64,000 nt of DNA from Taenia hydatigena (lineage: Eukaryota > Platyhelminthes > Cestoda > Cyclophyllidea > Taeniidae), in contig JADWOT020000010.1 in NCBI GenBank assembly GCA_036345935.2, positions 3,984,641 to 4,048,640 of the forward strand. The letters run 5' to 3'. Within the stretch, counting starts at the first letter, position 1; each line of letters starts with the position of its first letter. Below the pieces are notes generated by a model. The model had not been told where the DNA came from. It did not search any database and saw only the letters and a list, made by a program, of their open reading frames with translations. Below are positions 46,666-57,827 of this stretch, one piece after another. Position numbers and translations under genes: made by a program.

Positions 46666-48048
46666 CCAGTCGCCTTGTCTCTAATTGTCCCATGTAACCC
46701 TCGTGCTAATTGTACCTTTAGCTCTGCACTCTTGCTTGCCGATCTTTCCCAATGCTGTCGAAATATTCACGCTTTCAGGTGATGTTAGTTGTGGTGCCTA
46801 GACTGTGAATTACAAACAACTGACATTGCATAGTATTTTTTCACTTAAGTACTGAAGTTAATAAAAAACCAGCAACTTTTATGAATCGCAAATGGTCTTG
46901 CTAATGTAGAGCTCGTAGAGCGCAGGGTAGCATCAAACAGTATCTAACCGTTAAACCAGTTTTTTTTATATTCCAGTGATAATTGCGCTGGAAGGAAATG
47001 TCCCATTAGCATCAGCTGTGCAGAGATTGGTCTTTATGGCACAATCTACTATGCGCAAGCATAAATAAAACGGTTCTGAGATTCGTTTTGGCTGCATTAC
47101 GTCCCGTTTATACACTCGACCTCTTAGATAGTTCTCTTCAGGCGCAATCATTTGTTCATACCTCTGAGACTTACTGCATTTTTGTTCGTATATTTGGCGC
47201 CAGTCAAGTCATTTTATTGAGACATGCCTCAGCTGAATCTCAACCCTTTGATCGCTTGAAAGTCAACAAAGTTTCAGATGCCACAGTCTAGTGCACTGAG
47301 CCTTCAGCAATGTTGTGACACACAATCACACCACAAATAAAAACATCCCGCACATTCGTAAAACGGGTTGTAGAGCTATCCGATAGGTGAAGATAAACCT
47401 TTATAGATTGATAAACAAGTCAATTTAAGTATTTAGTTAACAGGACTGTCATCCAATCTCAACTCCACCTCAAATTTATTAAAGTACTGCAATAGATATA
47501 AAAAAGACATTATGAAGATTTGTGGTAGTCTTGGCAATTCTTGATGCAATTTTGTTCCGGGAACGCTGAAATCTCAGCGCGTTGCATAACTTACCTCGCA
47601 GTAGAGTTTTACTAGAAAATTACTTCTAATAGCCTATTGGTCAAGTTGCAATCGCCTTTATTATTGTGCTCTTTACGAGCAGCAATATGCATATAAGGCC
47701 TCCAATAGTGGATGCAAAGAAGCGCTAATTGCCTAGGACAGAACCGCTTGACGCGAACGGATTTAAACTTGGTCACGCTTAAGACCGCATTTAGGTATGT
47801 GCACAGATTGCTTGCAGATGACATTGTTTGATGGATCACGAAGTAGTTTTTAATCAGTGTAGCGTGTATAAATGAGTCAGAACTGCAGTCGCCTTTTAAA
47901 ATCGCTACCAAAAGCCAATCTGTTTTGTGTCATCACTTCGGATAGATTTATTATGTATAACACCAATACGGTGGTAAAGCAAGTGAGTAGAGCTAAAGGT
48001 ACAATGAGTACGAGGGTCACGTGGGACAATTAGGGACAAGGCGACTGG

Positions 48049-48083
48049 TATAAAAGCAGGCACACTTCGTTATGCAGGCTAGT
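48049..48083 (+). promoter_or_regulatory. TATA box plus initiator-like site of unit R1
   Basis: TATAAAAG at 48049-48056, with 'ctagtc' placing the A at 48081, 32 bp downstream. The partner L1 has CATAAAAG. Confidence 0.5.
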
Positions 48084-48110
48084 CTAAAGAAAGCGGAGAC
48101 CGTGGAAGAA

Positions 48111-48272
48111 ATGGAGTAGGGAAGTTGGCCATATTCGCATCCGTGGAAGTGGGCATTGTGGTCTGAACAGAAGCCGCACTATTGGTCGCCGTGTGAGTGG
48201 TCGTGTGAGCAGAAGCCACAATGGTGGTCGCCGTGTGACCAGCCATGGGGATGGTGGCAGCAATGGTGGTAA
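48111..48272 (+). pseudogene. Trp-rich frame, copy R1 (stop at codon 3)
   Basis: 54 codons to TAA 48270-48272 with TAG at codon 3 (48117-48119), as in L1. The AATAAA site has become GATGAA near 48441. The rest of the frame is clean and differs from R2 at only two bases, which makes it the likely donor of the R2 reading frame. Confidence 0.5.
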
Positions 48273-49134
48273 ACAGCGACTCCCACTGAGGTTCTGCTCA
48301 CACTGACGCCTGTGTAGAAGCCTCCGCATGTCATGGAGGCGAAGGAGCTGGTCGACGGCGTGCATGCCCTTTCCTACTGTTCCCTTGTTTTGAACGTGCA
48401 GCAAGTGCTATTATTCCTGTTTATCGCTTGTAACTTCTTGATGAATGATTCGATATTTGTGCTCCAACTTGCACCGGTCTTTCCTTTAGTGTTTCACTGT
48501 TGACCATTCATGATAAGCTAGCATATATGAACAGAGGTGATCTTCCTCTCGATTAGTGCACTCGATCATTTTTGGGAATCGCTTTTTATGCACTTTTACT
48601 TTCCGGTCTTTTGGTCGGCAGACTGCGTAACACTCCTATTCACTTGGAAAAAGCGCTATCACTCTACGTCCAGAATAAATTGCGTAAACTAAAAGCGTAA
48701 GCAAAATTCTTGCTTTTAAATTTCCGCAGCAGGATAGAATAGCACCGAACTCTTTGCCTCCACGCAAAATTTATAGGAAAATATGCTAAGATAATTGGAT
48801 TAGATACCCTAATACCTTTTTTATTTTCGCGTTTCTTTTTTGTATAACAAAGTAAAAAAGGAAACTTAGTAGTCATAAAATTATCAGAGCAAATGATTGA
48901 ACAATCTCATCTCATCTCATCTCATCGTGGCGTGCAGGTTTAGCAAAAGTTTAGATATAAATGAGGGCACCCTTTCCCTTCAACATTTTCTTTTGCCAAT
49001 TTACCTGACACGTTACGATCTATTTCGCGTTCTCTCCTCTAGTGTTGGATACAAACGCGGAACCAAAATAACACGTCAAACTTCTCTGCTACCGTCTGCG
49101 TCAGAGTTGTCAAATTACCAGATGTGAAACTTGG

Positions 49135-49690
49135 GCAGAATCAACACTGTTCTCTGCACCAACAGTTCTTTCATCGTAAGCGCGCTTCTTAAATCTGTGT
49201 TGGACTCGATCGTGGCAAGATGGTTTGTGCCAGGGTGTGAGGGGATGCAGATGAAAGCGTGATGAGTACATCGGTCTAGGCATTATCCCTTGAATATGTG
49301 ATGGCGCTGCAATAAAGTAGCCTGAACTCATGTTAGTTCGTGACCATTAGCCAGTAAATGATGGTCGGCGCCGCTCTCCATCTTGATCAATTTGTCACAA
49401 GGATGGCACCATTGCATAAGGCTTTGAGGTTTCTGGGGCAGCATCTCGATGACAAGTCATTATAAAGTCAGGAGATGGCAGACAATCAGCTGAGTGTTGT
49501 AGAGCAGTATCCATATGCCACGTTTGCTTAATCCTGCACTTGTAATAACAAGTGTTCGAGTTACGACACCTCAGTAGTAAGGGCCATTGAGGTCATCCCC
49601 AGGTGCCATTTCTAACCCATTCAGCATATTCCTTGTTCATCCATCTCTATCTTCGGCCCATAGGTTGTGCGTTTAGTAGAAGAGTTTGAA
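49135..49690. repeat. Repeat B copy with internal inversion
   Basis: 49135-49345 is the reverse complement of 62925-63130 (for example 'gataatgcctagaccgatgt' read on the minus strand). 49350-49690 matches 63270-63620 directly ('tccatcttgatcaatttgtc', 'gttgtagagcagtatccata'). The copy therefore contains an inversion and starts exactly at the palindrome edge. Short coding-like remnants are visible on both parts, with a TAA at 49463 where the other copy has CAA. Confidence 0.75.
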
Positions 49691-50472
49691 TTCATTATGA
49701 TTCTTTCCTAATTCTGCGCTTTTCGATCCCAATTCTGGAGTGCTACCTCATGTACCATTAGTCGAAGTAGTGATGCAACACAGAACGAGGCGCCACTTAT
49801 GGAATAAAAAGGAATTGTCTTATTTCTATCCGATACGGCACAGTATCTGCACAAAGAAGTGAAAGTACTAAAAATATCCTGGAGATATGCACTGCATCAT
49901 GGGAAACGTCGTCCAATACGCACATTTTTAGAGATGGCAATGACTCGCGTTGGCTTGCAGGATGAAGAGTAGTATCTTCATTCCTTCTCTCCTTTGCATT
50001 CGTAAACTAGCACAGTCCATAGCACTATCACTTTTGTTAAGATCTTTTATTGGGCAAGAATTCGATTTTATTTTACTAATGGCTCAACACCAAGCTGGCA
50101 TCAATCGAAGAAGTAATTGCATCATTAGTGGAAGTACAAGTGTGCAAATCTTCGTCTATGTTCGTAGATTCGGTTGGAAATGAATCCGCACCTCACTTTC
50201 ATCCTCTTCCTTGAAATGCCTAGCCAGTTATTTAGCTGTAACAGGGAGCAGCCATAGGTCATTTCGGGGAACAAAGTTGTTTCAATCAGTTATTAGAATG
50301 CAATAAAACTTAGAGATCTACCGCTGTACTGCGTATCCGTACAAAAGGACGAAAGCAATGTCGACAAATAACGAAGGTAGAAGTTCATTCTACACGGCTC
50401 AGGCAGAAGCCACTCATGATGTGGTCTCCAAGGCCGGTCCTTAAAAGCCCAAGAAGCTATATTGTACTCGTT
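49691..50472. other. No recognised feature
   Basis: One plus-strand frame at 49950-50183 lacks convincing coding composition. I see no repeats. Confidence 0.45.
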
Positions 50473-51311
50473 CTAGTAACTGCACCTCCATAGCCCTTGT
50501 CGTTCAAGGAACACGAGTCTCGTGGCGCTACGCACTGCATCTGCCACCGATACCATTGGTAAGGATAAGCAAGTGCGCTCCGAACTTACATAGCCATCAT
50601 CACGTTGCCTCGTCTTAATACCACAAAAGCCGTCAAAGAACATTCTTATCGGTTCATACCAACCCTCACAAGGAAGTAAAGGACGAAAGAGAGGAGACAA
50701 ACTCCTTGTCCTTCTACATGAGTGCCCTCGATTGTCTTTTCGCATCAAATGTAAAGCGTTGTTTGATGGGCATAGAACAACATCATAGATTGATTGTGCC
50801 ATTGTAGTGCCAACATGCGCTGTACATGGCACTATTAAAAGGGAAAAGGCCACCCACAATGCTTTTTGCTTCGGCCCTTGCACACCTGTAATGGGTGCGC
50901 ATAGTAGATGAGAGCACTCTTCGTTGGTGAGATGGCAGTATTTGGCCCGAAGCGAAGTGATGAGTGTCATGCATGTGCGGAGTGCACTTCCTTCCTGTGG
51001 CAGACGCAGTCCGTTTCGTCACGAGCTCCGCACTCGCTGTTGCAGTGTATACATTTAAAATGACGGTAAGTCGATAAACAATTAAGGAAAGGTAGGAAAA
51101 CAGGAGGAATGCCAACTCAAGGTATTTAGCCACATCGCTACACAAATGCCATCTACCAAAACCATAATCCTTATCCTCCAGCCACCTATGCAAACATAAA
51201 TCTGACCCAAAGTATGCAAGAAATAGCAATAAAATGCATGGAATGGCACGCGAGTAACACACCTCAAGAGTATCACTTTGCCGATAATTTGACAGGTCCG
51301 CGCGTGCGCGG
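50473..51311 (-). pseudogene. Hydrophobic coding-like region with a frameshift
   Basis: On the minus strand, an acceptor-like run ending 'aaatgtcag' precedes a frame open from 51311 to 50783. It holds two hydrophobic stretches, IPCILLLFLAYFGSDLCLH and YLELAFLLFSYLSLIVYRLT, separated by a charged, aromatic loop (WLEDKDYGFGRWHLCSD), as in a multi-pass membrane protein. A second frame, 50970-50473, overlaps it and carries another hydrophobic segment (ALWVAFSLLIVPCTAHVG) and mixed sequence to TAG. A shift between frames near 51000-50950 could be an intron or a disabling indel. The topology would suit a receptor or channel, but no family motif is recognised. Confidence 0.3.
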
Positions 51312-52185
51312 CTGACATTTCAACATGAAAAGGAGACAAATCAAATTACAGATTGTATTTGGCGACCATTTGCTATTGAATGCATTGATCCTTTGCTTAG
51401 GGGAATATATCGCGCCAAGATATTTTACAAAATTAGTGCAAATATTAAATTATGCATAAAACAGAAAGCTCTTCGTAATGACTTTATTAAATTAGAAGTT
51501 CGCGCTGCATACATTGTAATTGAAGGGCGAAGTCTGCCTATTCAAGAAGCTTTTATTTATTCCATTTGAAATCCATCTGCTGAGCTTTTCCATTTATGTA
51601 ACTTCTTGGTTGGTGGATGGGCTACTATACCTTGCTTAAGAGCCTTTGGATGTATGCATCTAGTAATCTCTCTTATGCTTGGGACAACGTAAAGCCATTT
51701 AAAAAACAGCTAAACTTAAGTGAAATCCAGCAACGCCTTTCGACAGTTGCTGGTGTGAATAATGACTGAGGTAATGTGAGAGGAAATCGGCAGGTGGTTC
51801 ACGAGGTGCAGTAGGACGAGTGGAAATTGTCCTTCCAATCGCATGCACAAATACACTTATGTGTAACATGCAAAGTTAATTAAATCGTTTCTGGGATTTC
51901 AGCCAAAACTGCACAAGTGTCTACACTGGTCTGGCACGTGCTTAGTGGTTAAACAGGTTAACAATAACAATCAGCTTGTAACATACCTTCACCGCTAAAG
52001 GCGAAAATTACCAGGAGTACGCCGAAAAATGCAGCCCGTAGGGTGAGAAGATGAGCAACCACTCAGCTTATAAAAGTAGGACACAATCCAAATCGGTGTT
52101 CTGATTCACAAGAGAGGTGTGTTTCATCGCGGCAGAGGTTGCATTACCATTTTCTAAAAACCCGTTTCTTACTGCGGATTGGCTA
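51312..52185. other. No recognised feature
   Basis: I see no coding-like frame or repeat up to the start of the direct repeat. Confidence 0.5.
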
Positions 52186-53950
52186 AAGTCTAGATCAACA
52201 TAAATTTGGCAAAACTGTGACCTACGAAGTTTACCAAGACTTCGCAGACTTTGGTGAGATTAGGTTACTGTAAATGTAACAAAATTATAGACTAATAGAG
52301 GCCAGGAATGGAGATTCGGCCCAAAGGAAGTGTGAAGTGTTCTGGGCTAAGGTCTGAAAATGAATCTCTGTCACGATGCTACATTGTAACCTTCTGCACG
52401 GCTTCATTGCTCATAACTGCGCAAAAGCATGCTTAAGGAGAGGCGATTGTCCACGGTCAGTACAGACGAAAATGTGACCAGTGAGAAGTAAAAAGATTTG
52501 CACCAAGACATCCAAATGCTTGTTCCTAGCAGCATTTTTTTCTGTTACGTAGGCACGACTGGAAAACAAGTGATGTTATATGGAATCATTTCAGGATTTT
52601 AGAGTTAGATGCTTTCTTATGCATCAGAGGTGAACGTAGGACGCTACCAAAGGTGTTCTGAGCACTACTGTAACACTTCTCTACGTGAGTCTCATGTCAT
52701 GCCCCGGCCTTTGGGACACCATCCACCAGCAATATGCATTCCCCTTCACAGACTCCTGCTAATCTCAATTTAGTAGAGCTCGCCTTAAGACTCAAAGATT
52801 TTATTCGCGATTTCATCAAACTGCCAACCTCTTTTATAAATTGCATATGGAATATGTAATATGTAGTATATAGTGCATATACCATATGCAGTATTCCAAG
52901 TTGGAAGCGGATTCTTTCAACTTTAGCCACACTCCACTCACCACTGTCAACACAATAACCGATTAGCATGGCTTGCCAGGCACATTAGCTAGCTGTCCTT
53001 TCCATAATATTCACCTGCTTTTATTCAAAATGCTTCTAAAGCCATCGGTTTTCCAAAAGACCAAGCCAGCTCTTATTGGTGTCTTCTCTTCTCCATTGCG
53101 TGCAACTTTCAATGAGGAGCTGTGAACTTTGCCGAAAACGTGATGCTAGATTCCGAATGGTCAATGTCTAAAACTTTGCTGAATAAATTTAGCAGAGGCA
53201 GTTTAATGAATAACTACCATTTTGGTTCCATTACGCATCTGTTGAAGGGTGTCGCGGTATATGAGTCTGCCGACAAGTAGTGAAGTAATATCCTTGGGAA
53301 AGCACGGGGAACAGACTTGATAGCTACGACTACAGAACCATTACATGGATGCTTCGCCGTTGTGCAAGGCTGCTGTAATAGCCACCATAGAATCGCTTAC
53401 ACTCTATCATCTGCTGCTCATTGCGAACGTGATAAAATTGGAAGACACATGAGTCAAATGGGACCAAGTGTACCGAGAACTGCCTATAGAGCTTTGGTGG
53501 CTTCCAATGCTCCTTAACAACTATCCTGTTGGCAAAACAACAACTATCTTGCATTAATTGTCATGAATTGAGTTTCATTAGCAAATTTTTCGGTCTGCAG
53601 TAGAAGATCTGTTATGGAGGAATCGACGGGGTCGGAGTTGGCAGAATTACACCTACTGGTGGCCAAAAGCACATCACTTAATTGCTCATGAATCCAACAG
53701 CATTAAGTCTTATTTCTGTTCCTTCTTTACACAGTTTTGTGCACGAGTAATAGCCTTGCTAAGAGTGCTTTGGGGAAGCTGCGCCTATGCCTGCTGGTGC
53801 GATGGCTACAAATCTCTGCAGTTCGCCATTATATGGAAATGGAACTTGTCTTTTCCTGAATAAATGGCTTATCGGACAAATTTCTTTCGGTCAGAAGTAC
53901 AGGAATTTGGTAGTTTGGGGCACTTATATTACCATTGGTATTCTGACCCT
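52186..53950 (+). repeat. Direct repeat, copy 2 of 2
   Basis: Partner of 1-1752 in the same orientation. The upstream limit cannot be judged because copy 1 is cut by the window edge. A 90-codon minus-strand frame at 52697-52969 is not open in copy 1 and is not called. Confidence 0.85.
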
Positions 53951-54905
53951 TCAATCACAAGCATCAAAATGTTGTGGAATTTTAGCGAGAAAGGAAACTC
54001 ATGATTCAAGCCTTACCATTTAGCGATTTCCGTTCATCAAATGCTAGTCTAAGTGGAGAGCCATTTGAGCCAGGCGTTTATCCACCTACTGCTTCACCAG
54101 CTGCTCTAAATTTTACACGTTCATGGGTTAGTAAGCATGGGTGCCATGGCATGCGAAGAGGGTTCATTGAGGGCTTTGAAGTGAATTGGTAAACTTCTAT
54201 TGTGTAATGGACAATTTTATTATAGGAAGCCTAACAATGGTTTGAAACATCCCGCTTTCCAGACCAAAATATAACCAAATTACTTTGCGTCGGTTTCCTA
54301 GACCACTATAATCAGAATGTTTCTTCCTTAGCCACCGATTTTATGAGTGCGACCATCACATCAAGCCCTTGTAAATGTCTCCAGTTACCTATGCTGATTC
54401 AATATCAGGTGTTTGACAAAATAGAGACCTCGCAACAATTGTTGCAGATGCAACTAATTTTAGAAAGTCTGCTGATAGCTCTCATTTATATCCTTCAACT
54501 GATTGCATTTAGGTGGTTTTACATGGAACATGCTCACTCTGAGTGAGACGTGGCCTATTTCACGGATTCTTCCTGCATCTTTTGTGCCACGTACTGCTGC
54601 TGAATACCAAAATGCCTGATTTTTTCACCCCCAACTGCACTCAGTGTGAGTGAGGATGAAAGAGGTACTACGTCGCTTGGTGCCCTGACAGTACAAATGG
54701 TATTCAAGCCTCTACTTTTGGTGTCGGGATCACTCCTTATCTCAGTCACAGGTGCCTTTTTCATCAAATTATTCAGTTAAATAGTATCGCCACCTTATCT
54801 CTACTTGCATTATGATTCACCTAGGTAAAGATTGCATTAGACTTGATGATTTCAAGTTAACCAAAGTAAAAACTTCCTACGTCCAACCATGCTCCGCGTT
54901 AATAG
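53951..54905. other. No recognised feature
   Basis: Short plus-strand frames at 54001-54192 and 54343-54546 have ambiguous composition. I see nothing supporting transcription. Confidence 0.4.
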
Positions 54906-55109
54906 TTGGGCACAAACCAACGCGACAGACTTTCTCTCTACCACTACAGAAGCAGCGTGTGCATCTGTAGCACTCTGTCAGCTGCCGAAAGTAAAATCAA
55001 TCAGCAAATATTTGATTATATTCTAAATAATTATTCCCGAGTTACCCCATCACCCATTAAAATGACTTATGCTCCAATTATATCAGCATTAATTTTAGCA
55101 AAGAATTGA
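54906..55109 (+). CDS. Coding-like fragment, unknown
   Basis: The frame is open to TGA. The last 40 codons look coding (ESKINQQIFDYILNNYSRVT followed by PSPIKMTYAPI). There is no ATG at its start and no GT donor at its end. The NNYSRVTPSP segment faintly recalls the N-terminal helix region of Cys-loop channel subunits, but the match is too short to rely on. Confidence 0.2.
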   Translation: MGTNQRDRLSLYHYRSSVCICSTLSAAESKINQQIFDYILNNYSRVTPSPIKMTYAPIISALILAKN

Positions 55110-55325
55110 GGGATTCGGCCTTCCACGAAGCACATTCAGTTGTTAACTGCTAATGGTAGCACTTTACTGCTGCTGATGCTAATCCCAATCCTAACGATAT
55201 GTAGCGATGTGAATAATATAGGCGCAATCAGCCTTTTCGAGTCTAGCTAGCCCGTCTTAAACCCAACAGTTTTGATATAAATACTCCTTCTCTCATTTAG
55301 CATATATACTTAAATATCACATCTA

Positions 55326-55571
55326 ATGGTTCACGAAACTAGGAAGACAGCTATAGCGAGAAAAACCAAACTTACGTCAAAGACCTCCCGCATAAGTACT
55401 TTTAGAGTGTTGCGTTGTAAAATTAATGCATCTCTTACGTATCCGGACCTCCGCGTAATCTTATATGAGTGCCGCGTAATTTTCATTAAAACAAAGGATT
55501 TCTTTGGATTACTACAGCCAGAGAAATGCGAAGGATTAGTTGAAGTGCTGTTCCGTACCCAAATTGCTTAG
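55326..55571 (+). CDS. Basic 81-aa ORF, unknown
   Basis: ATG to TAG. The first third is Lys/Arg/Thr-rich (MVHETRKTAIARKTKLTSKT), followed by a mixed segment ending LQPEKCEGLVEVLFRTQIA. A pyrimidine run and 'ag' at about 55280-55302 precede it. No domain or signal peptide is recognised. It could be a leader exon or a chance frame. Confidence 0.25.
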   Translation: MVHETRKTAIARKTKLTSKTSRISTFRVLRCKINASLTYPDLRVILYECRVIFIKTKDFFGLLQPEKCEGLVEVLFRTQIA

Positions 55572-56894
55572 TCTTCCAAGCGAGTGCACTGAACCATTTG
55601 GAAGCGCAAAGGATGCACTCGTATTTAATAATAGCTAGCCCTATTTAGCAACCTTAACGTTATGACTTGCGGTATATCCGCAACCGACATGAAGCATATG
55701 CTGCGCAGAGAATAGGATCTCTACTGGTTCTTTCCTATTTTGTGCCACAGCATGCAGGTACGAACTTTCATTGGAAGTACTAAGTGCCGTCCACTAAAAT
55801 CCGTGCGAGTGAGATTGACTTATAGACCTTAAAAATGCCATTTTAATGTACAAGGGTCCCCTTATCATCTGTAAAGCATTCATGAGGAACGGCGCAATCG
55901 CATTCCAGCACTTGCATTTACAAGTTACATTTAGATTTTAGTATTTAAAGACACTTTTCCAGACCAAATCTAATGAATAGCCTACGCTGCATCACCACGT
56001 CAACATTTTCAAACCGACACAAATGGCATGCGTATTAGCAAAGTAACCTAAATTGACATGGTCCCCACCACTGCAAAACATCGGTATGCCAGTTGATTAA
56101 TAAAAAGTGCCATGTAAGTGACGTTGATACAGTGAGATTAGCATAAATTTCTGTGGCTTGTAAAGCAAAAAACTATATGTATTCCAAAGCCTACTAGCCT
56201 GCACTGTTGTGGAAGGAGAGACATGGAAAGCAAGGAGTGATGTGTGGGACCCTCGACACGACAATGACATGACACAATCTTACCACTCAGAAGAGTGAGC
56301 ATGATCAGCTAATCGGAATCAAATAGAAGTCAGCTTAAATATGCAAATATAGTTTAGGGAGTTCAAATGGATAAAAAATGAAGTTCGAAGTCAATTTGCT
56401 CAGAAAGATATTTGTTGGACCTTAAAACGCTTGCGAAGCAGAATACGGAACTGGACTGATTCGTATGCTGGTTTGATTCTACCTGGTTTAGGATGATGGC
56501 CGAGTTTCAGAACAGTGTCTACTTCTAGAATGGAATTATTAAACACACATGGACGATGTCAGCTAATTCTTTCTTTCCCGATCCATCGTTTTGGAAATCG
56601 AGTCAAAAACGCTAGTTTTATTGCTCACGACGAAGTGTGATATATCATCTGCAAACAAAATGTGACCACGCCTTAAACTGCAATCAAATGGTGCTCTAAG
56701 TGTCGAGCAACTACCGTTAATTAGCTGCAAAGAAGATTTGTATTCCCTTATGCATTCCTACTTTACTCACCCTGCGTGAGTTTAAAGTAGGTTGCATTCC
56801 TCCAGGTTTCAAAAACGCTCTCTGCCCAGTTTGCTTACAAACTCAAGTCTAGGTGCTTTCTAAGGCCCGCAGCTCATCAAGTATATAATATTAA

Positions 56895-57827
56895 ATGGCC
56901 TTTTTGCAGGTGATACCGCATGATAAGAAGATAACGGATCTTTATAAAGATTTAGTTGAACAGTTATGCAGATACCTTAACTATGTTGATATTGTCAATA
57001 TTTGCACGGCGATTCCTAGCTGGAATTTGATTCTCTTTATAAAACGACCGTATTCATACATTAGCAAGTGGAAGTGGATTGACAAATGGGTCTGCACAAC
57101 ACTGTATTCGGGTTCGCGAACCCCATCCCGCACAAGCATTTGCAAAGCTATTGAGCAACACTTTCATTAAATGCAGTTTGACCTCCAGTTCTCGTCAATT
57201 CGAGCTCCTTACGGTTCATGTAAACCAGTCAACTGTCTTCTTTTGATTTCCGTCATGGCAAGGAGAGGAAATCCTGACCATCCTATTCTTCCATTGTATG
57301 TAAACAGCAATGTATTTCTGAGCATCGGGAATTCCACACGTCGTACGGCGGTATATGTTCAAGCGTTTCGTTACGAGTTTCCTTGGCATGTCTATAATTT
57401 CTCTCCGGATGTTAACAAATGCATGTTTTTTGGCAGTATATACGCGAGAAACCTGCGTAGACGAAGAGCGCAACATGCTACGATGGACTGCATTCTCTAC
57501 ATACTTTAGCTTTCTCAGTTTGTAAGGAACGGTTCCGGTATTGTAATCGAGCTAAATGCCATAGTGATGACCTTGTCACCTAAACAAACATTTGGGATTG
57601 TGATTATTGATGATGTGAAGCGAGAGGAGGAGAGTGGGGTGGACTTCTTCATGCGGTATGCAGAGAAACTCGGTTTCGCAGATGGCTCTCCGCTGACAAC
57701 CGCACCGATGAACTGGCGAATATGGCATGTGCAAGATAGTGGTAGTCACATCACAAAGCGCCGAGACATATTTGAGTGGGTTTGTCAGGATGTAATTTGG
57801 AGGAGAATGCAAGAATTTACAATTTAA
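56895..57827 (+). pseudogene. F-box-like gene relic with two in-frame stops
   Basis: A single reading frame runs 311 codons, interrupted only by TAA (57168-57170) and TAG (57507-57509) before the final TAA. Random DNA of this composition would give about 20 stops. The first block starts after a good acceptor, 'ggcctttttgcag' (exon from 56910), and residues 19-48 (KDLVEQLCRYLNYVDIVNIC, then TAIPSWN) have the Leu, Tyr-Leu, Asp and Trp spacing of an F-box, a domain that links substrates to SCF ubiquitin ligases. The middle block is aromatic (YEFPWHVYNFSPD) and the last ends TKRRDIFEWVCQDVIWRRMQ. In-frame short introns of 87 and 108 nt can be drawn but use poor donors. Two nonsense mutations in an otherwise preserved gene are more likely. 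Confidence 0.5.

Larger units (their letters stand above)
44375..47405 (-). repeat. Trp-rich dispersed unit 2, right (R2)
   Basis: Mirror of L2 (22450-25480). Flanks of its small gene match L2 closely, but the reading frame itself matches unit 1 (see the gene conversion finding). Confidence 0.75.
35217..49134 (-). repeat. Right arm of 13.9-kb inverted duplication
   Basis: Reverse complement of 20726-34636. The outer edge lies at 'ttgg' (49131-49134), after which the sequence changes to a rearranged repeat B copy. Indels between arms are small; paired positions drift only from a sum of 69853 to 69860 over 14 kb. Confidence 0.93.
47406..49134 (+). repeat. Trp-rich dispersed unit 1, right (R1), truncated
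   Basis: Mirror of the inner part of L1. It ends at the palindrome boundary 49134, so it lacks the segment matching 19420-20725. A pentanucleotide run (TCTCA) has four units here near 48902 against three in the left arm near 20938. Confidence 0.7.

Noticed and set aside
46435..46782. Thr/Ala-rich frames antisense to the Trp-rich family (also 3690-4058, 23074-23421, 26359-26679)
   Set aside because: They are open in every copy but start without ATG, have no promoter in that orientation, end differently in each subfamily and run through the TATA box. They look like a by-product of the repetitive sequence, although a mucin-like product is not strictly excluded.
49341..50414. Possible alternative genetic code with TAA and TAG read as Gln
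   Set aside because: Several copy pairs show CAA/TAA or CAG/TAG (63384 against 49463; 28947 against 40904), and long TGA-free stretches exist. But TGA-free runs of this length are expected a few times by chance in the window, and the best coding frame (56895-57827) uses CAA/CAG about a dozen times with only one TAA and one TAG. Ordinary C-to-T decay explains the data.
54960..55109. Cys-loop ligand-gated channel N-terminus
   Set aside because: The NNYSRVTPSP segment is suggestive, but the fragment is short, lacks the Cys-loop and membrane segments, and no further exons were found.
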